Below are positions 1 to 5,110 of a DNA stretch of 19,756 bases, piece by piece. The stretch is from SOIA01 sp050116035 (lineage in GTDB: Bacteria > Acidobacteriota > Aminicenantia > Aminicenantales > Aminicenantaceae), in assembly GCA_050116035.1 (NCBI GenBank), contig JASFPJ010000016.1, positions 1 to 19,756 of the forward strand, read 5' to 3'. The position numbers were made by a program, and so were the translations under genes. Every line of letters begins with the position of its first letter. The first letter of the stretch is position 1. The notes beneath the pieces were generated by a model. That model had not been told where the DNA came from. It did not search any database and saw only the letters and a program-made list of their open reading frames with translations.

Positions 1-136
1 GGCAGATAAAACAGATTATTTTTTTCAAGGTTCGAGTCCTCCCCAATCTATATATTCTTTAACCTCGATTGTTCGTAAATGTGCCGCCACAACATATTAT
101 GGATAATCCAGGTTCATCCATTATAAGCTTTGAGTG
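1..136. other. Non-coding edge region downstream of the M64 peptidase gene
   Basis: I see no convincing gene in this stretch. Around 27-50 a tRNA T-arm-like string (GGTTCGAGTCC) is followed by about eight bases that could be an acceptor 3' strand, but only three of the five T-stem pairs form and no anticodon arm lies upstream, so it is at most a decayed tRNA 3' fragment. At 99-121 a weak hairpin (ATGGAT/ATCCAT, 11-nt loop) lies directly after the minus-strand stop codon at 137. It could aid termination but has no strong U-tract. Confidence 0.3.
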
Positions 137-1609
137 TCACTCACTGTAATGCTTGATGACTCGAACAACAGCTTCTGCGCAGACTCTGCAGAATGGCTTT
201 TTTCCCTTGGTGAACATGAGGCAGTCCAGCATGGGACGGTAAAGACCTTTGGCTGAATACCCAGCCCCCTCGAAGGCTCCCACTTGGCCCTTGAACCGGC
301 TCTTCAACAGATAGTCATCCACTTTTTTCGCATGCTCCCGCGAACGGCGCTCGGACTCTTCCTCGGCTTTCTGCACCTCGGCCGCGGGCGCTCCTTCCCT
401 CTTCATCCTGGCGATCCTCTCATTGATTTCGCGCCGGACTTTCTGGTAGGCCTCGTCCATCCTGTCGAATTCCTCTTTCTCCCAGGGCGTGGGGATTTCT
501 ATGCCGCGAGTCACGCTATCCTTCCATTTGAGTTTTTCGGGATCGAGTAAAGCTGTGATATTCGCCTCCAAAGGCTCGACTCCTTTGGGATAGAACTCGT
601 TATAGGCCACAGATGAGGTGTAGTATTCATCTGCCAGTCCGGTAAAGGAATGACCGAACTCGTGGAGAAAAAGATACTCGCACCACTGGTTATCGACGGT
701 GAAAGTGCAGTACAGGTTGTAAATCCCTCCACCTCCGTAACGCTTATGATTGACCATGATGAACAGGGCATCATAGGGCACATGAGCGGCAACATCCCGC
801 AGGCTCCTGTTGTCTTCTGTCAAAAGGTAACGTTCTGAGCCGAGGGAGTTGAAAGTCGCGTTGAGCGCGGTGTTCTTGAAGATCCCGCTTCGAGGCTCAT
901 CACAGCCACTGTCCATGGATGGCTTGAGCACGCCGTAGATATTGAACCGGCTTTTGTGTGTTTTATACGGCTCGAAGCTGAAAAACACAGCGGTGAACCG
1001 CTTCACATCCGCCCTGAATTTTTCTTTCTCTTCTGCAGTGTATCCTTCTCCGATTAAAGCCACATCGACCTTTGAATGAGAATCTCCATTGTTCACGATT
1101 TCTAAGACCTCGACATCTCGGCTCAAACTCTCTTTGATGATGCTGACTGAAAACGGATCGATGACCTGGCTGAAAAGAGGCTGAAGGGCATTGTTTCGAT
1201 CCCTGACCTCCAGAGTGAATTTGATCTTTTTTTTCGGGTAAGGAATCAGGGCAGATTCATGATACGTTCTCTTTATCCCTTTGAGGGCTTGAGTCGTTGT
1301 CTTGTATTCACCGAAATAGCTGTCAAATCCCTTGGAGAAAATCAGCTTCCCGGATGAATCGTCATATATTTTGATAGTATACCGGCCGTTGTTGAATTTA
1401 TCGATCAGGTTTCTCTGACTGCCGGCCCAAATGCCCTGTAGGTAAACCTGGTCGATTGTGATCCATTCCTCTTTGGCGTCTCCGACGTGAAAGTAATCGA
1501 CTCTCATGGTTTTATCGACAAAATAGTCATCAAACTTCAAGGATTCCTGGGAAAATAGAATGACCGGAATCACCAGAGCGACGACGAGAATGATGGATTT
1601 GCGTTTCAT
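137..1609 (-). CDS. Secreted M64 (IgA-peptidase-like) zinc metallopeptidase
   Basis: The product is 490 residues. An N-terminal signal peptide (basic MKRK, hydrophobic core to about residue 19, then SQES) sends it across the inner membrane. The M64 core contains HEFGHSFTGLAD at 316-327, which reads as HExxHxxxGxxD: zinc ligands H316, H320 and D327 and catalytic E317. An Asp third ligand is typical of M64. Residues about 1-150 look like the family's N-terminal beta domain. A highly charged stretch at about 375-435 is predicted coiled coil, and the C-terminal part keeps Cys463, Cys474 and Cys477. The start is supported by AAGGAGGG about seven bases upstream of the ATG. The ATG overlaps the stop of the upstream ureohydrolase gene as ATGA, so the two are probably translationally coupled. 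The family is well recognised; the natural substrate is unknown. Confidence 0.9.
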   Translation of the reverse strand: MKRKSIILVVALVIPVILFSQESLKFDDYFVDKTMRVDYFHVGDAKEEWITIDQVYLQGIWAGSQRNLIDKFNNGRYTIKIYDDSSGKLIFSKGFDSYFGEYKTTTQALKGIKRTYHESALIPYPKKKIKFTLEVRDRNNALQPLFSQVIDPFSVSIIKESLSRDVEVLEIVNNGDSHSKVDVALIGEGYTAEEKEKFRADVKRFTAVFFSFEPYKTHKSRFNIYGVLKPSMDSGCDEPRSGIFKNTALNATFNSLGSERYLLTEDNRSLRDVAAHVPYDALFIMVNHKRYGGGGIYNLYCTFTVDNQWCEYLFLHEFGHSFTGLADEYYTSSVAYNEFYPKGVEPLEANITALLDPEKLKWKDSVTRGIEIPTPWEKEEFDRMDEAYQKVRREINERIARMKREGAPAAEVQKAEEESERRSREHAKKVDDYLLKSRFKGQVGAFEGAGYSAKGLYRPMLDCLMFTKGKKPFCRVCAEAVVRVIKHYSE

Positions 1610-2469
1610 GCTCCCTCCTTTGAATCCTGTTTCCTTTGAACAGCGATCTTGCCTGCCATCTCCCTGACGATCTTCACAGCTGCAGAGGCAGTGATTCCTG
1701 AAGCATCCCTCTCCGGATTGACTTCCACCACATCCAGTCCGACTATCTCCGCCTCCAAAGCGTGAAGAATGCGGATGACCTGGCGGGTTGTCAGACCTCC
1801 GGGCTCGTGATGCGATACGCCTGGCGCCGCCGAAGGATCAAGAGCATCCATGTCAAAGGAAATATACAGCGGATTCGTAAACTCCAGAGATAGGTTCTCT
1901 TGGATGTCCTTCATCTCGATCATCCGAACTCCATACTTGGCGGCCATTTCTCTGTGCTCCCCTGTGGCGGCTCTGATCCCGACCTGTACCAGGTTTTGGG
2001 CCAGGCCCTCTTCCATGATCCGGGTAAAAGGGCAGCCGTGGGAATAACGGTCTCCATAGAGTTCCTCGTATAAATCCGGATGGGCATCGAAATGGAGGAT
2101 ATCCAATGGGCTGAACTTCCGGGCAAACGATTTCGCGACAGGAAAACTGATGGAGTGGTCTCCTCCCAGGATTATCGGGACTGCACGCTTTTCCAGCACT
2201 TCCAGCACCTTCTTTTCAATCCGGGAAGAGACAGTTTCAAAATCTCCGGAAACATCCACATCCCCAAGGTCAACCATAATCACATCTTTTTCCAAATTAA
2301 CACCATGCTCGGTCCAGGGATTGATCGCTCTACTCGTGGACGCGGCTCGAATAGCCTCAGGCCCCTTGGCCGCTCCTCTCAAGTAGCAGGATTTCTCATC
2401 ATAGGGAATCCCGAGGATGGCCATATCGTACTCCTGGCTTTTTTGGATGGCGCCCCCGAAATCCGTCAT
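1606..2469 (-). CDS. speB: Agmatinase/arginase-family ureohydrolase
   Basis: This 287-residue cytoplasmic protein has the normal length for the ureohydrolase family, which hydrolyses a guanidino group to urea and an amine at a dinuclear manganese centre. All six metal ligands are visible: H105 in LGGDHS (101-106), D128, H130 and D132 in FDAHPD (127-132), and D206 and D208 in SFDMDALDPS (204-213). YSHG at 142-145 and the loop PGVSHHEPGG favour agmatinase (agmatine to putrescine) over arginase, but substrate cannot be settled from motifs. The SD-like GGGAGAAG lies just upstream of the ATG. It is the first gene of an operon with the M64 peptidase, overlapping it by four bases. A promoter candidate sits about 55 bases upstream. 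The symbol reflects family membership, not proven specificity. Confidence 0.87.
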   Translation of the reverse strand: MTDFGGAIQKSQEYDMAILGIPYDEKSCYLRGAAKGPEAIRAASTSRAINPWTEHGVNLEKDVIMVDLGDVDVSGDFETVSSRIEKKVLEVLEKRAVPIILGGDHSISFPVAKSFARKFSPLDILHFDAHPDLYEELYGDRYSHGCPFTRIMEEGLAQNLVQVGIRAATGEHREMAAKYGVRMIEMKDIQENLSLEFTNPLYISFDMDALDPSAAPGVSHHEPGGLTTRQVIRILHALEAEIVGLDVVEVNPERDASGITASAAVKIVREMAGKIAVQRKQDSKEGA

Positions 2470-2529
2470 GTTCTTCTCCCTTTTCTTCTATCTGGGATTC
2501 ACTTCCATTCTGTCACCAAAAACACAAAG

Positions 2530-2558
2530 ATTATACAAAAAAAGGCCGGAATACAAAA
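2530..2558 (-). promoter_or_regulatory. Candidate sigma70-type promoter for the ureohydrolase-M64 operon
   Basis: On the minus strand a perfect TATAAT lies at 2530-2535 with a weak -35 (TTTTGT, 2553-2558) 17 bases away. A start near 2523 would leave a leader of about 54 bases before the ATG at 2469, which carries its own SD. The -10 is strong and the -35 poor, so this is tentative. Confidence 0.4.
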
Positions 2559-2690
2559 GCAAGAAGCCACAAGAGCGAAATGGCTGCGGGGATAAAGACA
2601 GATGGGAATGCTTCCCTGTTGGACTAGCTCAATAATTCGGCAGCGTTTTTATAATGTCATTGCGAACGGAGTGAAGCAATCTCATTATGG

Positions 2691-2786
2691 TGTCATTGCG
2701 AGGAGCAAAGCGACGTGGCAATCTCATAAAAAGAAATCCATTTTTACCTAAGGGATTGCCACGTCGCTTTGCTCCTCGCAATGACA
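2691..2786. repeat. Inner 33-bp perfect inverted repeat of copy A
   Basis: The arms 2691-2723 and 2754-2786 are exact reverse complements over 33 bases (core GAGGAGCAAAGCGACG), separated by a 30-base loop. Transcribed or single-stranded, this would form a very stable hairpin. The two bordering units (2655-2683 and 2794-2822) form an outer, imperfect stem around it. Confidence 0.9.
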
Positions 2787-2820
2787 AGTGAATGAGATTG
2801 CCACGCTTCGCTCGCAATGA

Positions 2821-2881
2821 CACTTCACCCTACAATATCATTACCGAATGACACTTTACCCTTCAATATCATTACCAAAGT
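2821..2881. repeat. 31-bp tandem duplication in the flank of copy A
   Basis: The stretch 2821-2851 is repeated at 2852-2881 with few substitutions; both contain CAATATCATTACC. The related element copy at 4771-5033 has this flank only once, so the duplication is specific to this copy. Confidence 0.85.
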
Positions 2882-2917
2882 AGTTACCTAACTATTAAGC
2901 ATAAACACCTGTCCGCC

Positions 2918-2946
2918 TTTTCTTTTTTCATAAAAATGAATATAAT
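2918..2946 (+). promoter_or_regulatory. Candidate promoter for the ferritin-like gene
   Basis: A perfect TATAAT at 2941-2946 lies 35 bases before the chosen ATG at 2981. The region 17 bases upstream (TTTTCT, 2918-2923) is a poor -35 but T-rich. An in-frame ATG at 2936 would fall inside this promoter, which argues for the later start. The MITE-like element ends just upstream of the -35. Confidence 0.4.
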
Positions 2947-2980
2947 GCGAAGACACTGCAAACAAAGATCAGGAGGATTC

Positions 2981-3961
2981 ATGGAAAAAATAAAAACCAT
3001 AGAGACCAAAGAAGATGCCATCCAGCTCTTGAACACAGCCCTCGAGCATGAATGGGCGGTCAGCTTTGAATACACCATTCACGCCTATTCCATGCCCAAA
3101 GCAAAATTCTGGTATGAAGACCCGGTCATGCAGAACAGGACCGATGCCCGGGCGCAAACCATCCAGATCGGCATCGACGAAATGTACCATTCTCTTCAAC
3201 TCGGAATCATCATCACACAAATGGGGGGAACACCATCTTTCAAGACCGATGAAGTTGTCCGATTCCCGAAGATCATAGATAACCTGAAAAGAGACAAGAT
3301 GACAGAGGATATGGTGACGAACCTCTACCAGTCAGCAGAATTCGTTGAAGGCGCTTTCCCCAAAATCCAAAACATGATCCTCAACATTTCGTATGATGAA
3401 GTCCGCCATTCAGACCAGTTTGCCGCGATGATGGAAGCGATGAAAAAGGAAGGGGCAGAAGACGCTCTCTGCTTCCAGTCCAGCCCGGAGAACGCCGAGA
3501 AGGAAGACGTCCAGCTTCTTCATGAGATCATGCGCCTGGAAAATGAGCTTCTGCACCGGTATCTCAAATATGTCATTCTCTTCAGCGAACACCAGGACCT
3601 CAGCCAGCGTCTGTTTAAAAACTCCATCGACCACATGAGACACTGGGACAAGAATTCCGGGATTCTCATCAAAATGGGAGACGTCGTCCAGATCGAAAAC
3701 GCCAAGAAAGATGATGAGGGCGTGGAGAAGAGCCGCCAGCCCATGCCTGACGTCTACCCGGGAGACGAACGTCTCTCGGCCCTGGAGACATTGATACCCG
3801 CAGAAGAGTCCCTCGTTGCCAAATATGAGAAACTCATTACTCTTGTTCCGGAGGGTGATATCCAGGAGCAACTCAAGCTGCATCTGGCTCTAAATAGAGA
3901 ACATCTATTCACCCAGGAGTGGCTTCTCAAGAATGCCAGAAAGATAAAAGGAATTGAATAG
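2981..3961 (+). CDS. Ferritin-like diiron domain protein with extra helical segments
   Basis: This is a 326-residue soluble, helical protein without a signal peptide. The first ~150 residues have the four-helix-bundle diiron pattern: acidic EHEWAVSFEY (22-31), E67-x-x-H70 in DEMYH, glutamates E120/E123, and E140-x-x-H143 in DEVRH. This supports iron binding or redox chemistry of the ferritin/rubrerythrin type. Residues about 173-235 resemble a second bundle half with weaker ligands (HMRHW at 218-222), and 263-320 form a third helical pair with EES and REH. The reaction is unknown. Start choice: AGGAGG at 2971-2976 sits five bases before the ATG at 2981, whereas the upstream in-frame ATG at 2936 has no SD and overlaps a -10 box. 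The next gene downstream is a flavin reductase, so a redox pairing is possible. Confidence 0.75.
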   Translation: MEKIKTIETKEDAIQLLNTALEHEWAVSFEYTIHAYSMPKAKFWYEDPVMQNRTDARAQTIQIGIDEMYHSLQLGIIITQMGGTPSFKTDEVVRFPKIIDNLKRDKMTEDMVTNLYQSAEFVEGAFPKIQNMILNISYDEVRHSDQFAAMMEAMKKEGAEDALCFQSSPENAEKEDVQLLHEIMRLENELLHRYLKYVILFSEHQDLSQRLFKNSIDHMRHWDKNSGILIKMGDVVQIENAKKDDEGVEKSRQPMPDVYPGDERLSALETLIPAEESLVAKYEKLITLVPEGDIQEQLKLHLALNREHLFTQEWLLKNARKIKGIE

Positions 3962-4058
3962 ATAAATCGTCCACAGGAAAACAAATCCAGCATCTGGCTT
4001 TCAATGAAAGGCTTTGGTCCAACGGAACGGGATAAAAAATAAGCATTTATTTCTCAAT

Positions 4059-4084
4059 TTGTCATTCTAAGTGAAGCGAAACCA
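4059..4084 (+). repeat. Degenerate solo half-unit of the palindromic repeat
   Basis: TTGTCATTCTAAGTGAAGCG followed by AAACCA keeps the TGTCATT start and the GTGAAGCG core of the units in the MITE-like element, but has no partner arm. It lies just upstream of the SD of the flavin-reductase gene. The rest of 3962-4101 shows nothing further. Confidence 0.4.
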
Positions 4085-4101
4085 TTTTCAAGGAGGTGAC
4101 G

Positions 4102-4662
4102 ATGAAAAAAGCAATCACTCAAATCGAACAATTCCAGTATTTTTATCCTTACAGCGTGGCCCTTGTGGGGGCACAAGCGCAAAACCAGCTCAACTATATG
4201 GCCTGCGCCTGGCATACCGCACTCTCCTTCAATCCCCCTCTCTTCGGCGTTCTCATCTCTAAAAAAAGACTGACCCATAAGGTCATCTCCGAAGCCAGAG
4301 AATTCACAGTGAACTTCCTCAGTGCGGACCGGGTGAAGCTCTCTGCCCAGATGGGAAGAAAATCAGGGCATGATATGGATAAGGTGAAGGAATTTCAGGT
4401 CAGACTCTCCCCTTCGAAAATCATCCAATCGCCCATCCTCGAAGAGGCCTATGTCTGCTTCGAATGCAAGCTGGCTGACATTAAAGAATACGGCGACCAC
4501 GACCTTTTCGTGGGAGAAGTTCTGGCCGTCCATAAAGAAGAAAAAAGCTTCAACGCAGACGGAGTTTTGAACACCGGAACTATCCAGCCCCTTCTCTATC
4601 TGGGGAGCGATTTCTACATCACAATCGATCCGGAAACACTGAAACATGTTCTCCCCGATTGA
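4102..4662 (+). CDS. Flavin reductase-like (FMN-binding split-barrel) protein
   Basis: This cytoplasmic protein of 186 residues has the usual length for the flavin reductase-like/flavoredoxin family, which binds FMN and moves electrons from NAD(P)H or a protein donor. Family marks are NYMACAWHTALSFNPPLFGV at 31-50 (FMN-binding part), an F-T-V-N-F strand at 68-72, GDHDLFVGEV at 131-140, and PLLYLGSDFY at 163-172. The start at 4102 has AAGGAGGTGA immediately upstream with five-base spacing. A GTG at 4096 is in frame but lies within that SD and is rejected. It follows the ferritin-like gene by 140 bases on the same strand, and a GC-rich terminator follows. The redox partner cannot be told from sequence; a role with the ferritin-like protein is inference from position. 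Confidence 0.87.
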   Translation: MKKAITQIEQFQYFYPYSVALVGAQAQNQLNYMACAWHTALSFNPPLFGVLISKKRLTHKVISEAREFTVNFLSADRVKLSAQMGRKSGHDMDKVKEFQVRLSPSKIIQSPILEEAYVCFECKLADIKEYGDHDLFVGEVLAVHKEEKSFNADGVLNTGTIQPLLYLGSDFYITIDPETLKHVLPD

Positions 4663-4681
4663 TAAAATGATAAAAAATGAA

Positions 4682-4701
4682 AAAAGGGGCAGGCCCCTTT
4701 T
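4682..4701 (+). terminator. Hairpin terminator after the flavin-reductase gene
   Basis: AAAAGGGG (4682-4689) pairs with CCCCTTTT (4694-4701) around a CAGG loop, twenty bases after the stop codon. The T-run is within the stem, and only AT follows, so termination strength is uncertain. Confidence 0.5.
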
Positions 4702-4750
4702 ATGGGGACCGCCCCTTTCAGTCCATACGTCTATGAGAATAGGGATTGTC

Positions 4751-4771
4751 CCCCTTCTTTATAAAAAGGGG
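4751..4771. repeat. Second GC-rich hairpin
   Basis: CCCCTT (4751-4756) pairs with AAGGGG (4766-4771). With the 4682-4701 hairpin and GGGGACCGCCCC at 4704-4715 it forms a cluster of GGGG/CCCC palindromes ending exactly at the left end of the next element. It could be a further terminator or a REP-like remnant. Confidence 0.4.
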
Positions 4772-5033
4772 CCTGTTGCTTACGCTCATTGATTAGGCAA
4801 CTCTTTTGGTGATGATATTGAAGGCAAAAGTGTCATTGCGAGCGAAGCGCGGCAATCTTATCTTAATTGTCATTGCGAGGAGCGAAGCGACGAGGTAATC
4901 TCCTATGAAAAATTCATTTCTTCTTATGAGGTTACTTCACTCCGTTTGTAATAACACCAGAATGAGATTGCCGCGCTTCGCTCGCAATGACATTCAAAAA
5001 GTATTACTGAATTATGGATCGAGTGCAACAGGC
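4771..5033 (+). mobile_element. MITE-like non-coding element, copy B (plus orientation)
   Basis: The element is 263 bp, bounded by a perfect 9-bp terminal inverted repeat (GCCTGTTGC at 4771-4779, GCAACAGGC at 5025-5033). It is homologous to the minus strand of 2615-2909 through left flank (GGTGATGATATTGAAGG), loop (CATTTCTTCTTATGAGGTT) and right flank (CTGAATTATGGATCGAGT). Four palindromic units lie at 4831-4858, 4868-4902, 4928-4956 and 4964-4992, the first two plus and the last two inverted. No open reading frame belongs to it. It stands between the flavin-reductase gene and the S9 peptidase gene. No clear target-site duplication was seen, so transposition is inferred from structure and copy number only. 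Confidence 0.7.
4831..4992. repeat. Nested palindrome of copy B
   Basis: The outer arms 4831-4858 and 4965-4992 are exact reverse complements over 28 bases (core GCGAGCGAAGCGCGG). The inner arms 4868-4902 and 4928-4956 pair only partly, because the fourth-type unit (CGGAGTGAAG on its own strand) has replaced the true partner. Confidence 0.88.
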
Positions 5034-5077
5034 TACATTTTTTTAAATGTTGCCTGCTCCCTTTTTCCAGGGAAAAA
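5029..5077. other. Two consecutive hairpins upstream of the S9 peptidase gene
   Basis: CAGGCTACATTT (5029-5040) pairs with AAATGTTGCCTG (5045-5056) with one mismatch and a TTTT loop, beginning inside the element's right end. A second small hairpin, TTTTTC/GAAAAA (5062-5067 and 5072-5077), follows. They lie 34 to 82 bases before the ATG at 5111 and may be leader structure or transcription stops. I found no good promoter between them and the gene. Confidence 0.4.
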
Positions 5078-5110
5078 ATTTAGCCATAAATTTTAATCAT
5101 GGAGGTTCTG

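Larger units (their letters stand above)
2615..2909 (-). mobile_element. MITE-like non-coding element, copy A (minus orientation)
   Basis: Read on the minus strand this stretch aligns almost end to end with 4771-5033 on the plus strand. Shared parts are a ~50-bp left flank (TTTGGTAATGATATTGAAGG is the clearest part), four palindromic units, the loop between units 2 and 3, and a right flank containing CTGCCGAATTATTGAG and ending CAACAGG. Unit order on the minus strand is 2822-2794, 2786-2754, 2723-2691 and 2683-2655. The left flank holds an extra 31-bp tandem copy; without it the length is about 264 bp, matching copy B. There is no coding capacity, so it would be non-autonomous. It lies between the divergent promoters of the ureohydrolase and ferritin-like genes. 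No target-site duplication is obvious, and the ends are less exact than in copy B. Confidence 0.7.

Noticed and set aside
27..52. tRNA-like T-arm sequence near the left edge
   Set aside because: The T-stem pairs at three of five positions and no anticodon or D arm lies upstream, so no functional tRNA can be supported.
2655..2822. CRISPR array
   Set aside because: The repeated units alternate in orientation, have unequal spacers, and recur with conserved loop sequence elsewhere in the window; no cas genes are present.
2629..2823. A 64-codon minus-strand open frame with MSLRAKRGNL and SLRGAKRRGNP
   Set aside because: It is a translation of the palindromic repeat units in copy A; the repeated RGAKRRGNP-like string is the usual false-ORF signature of these repeats. 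No SD.
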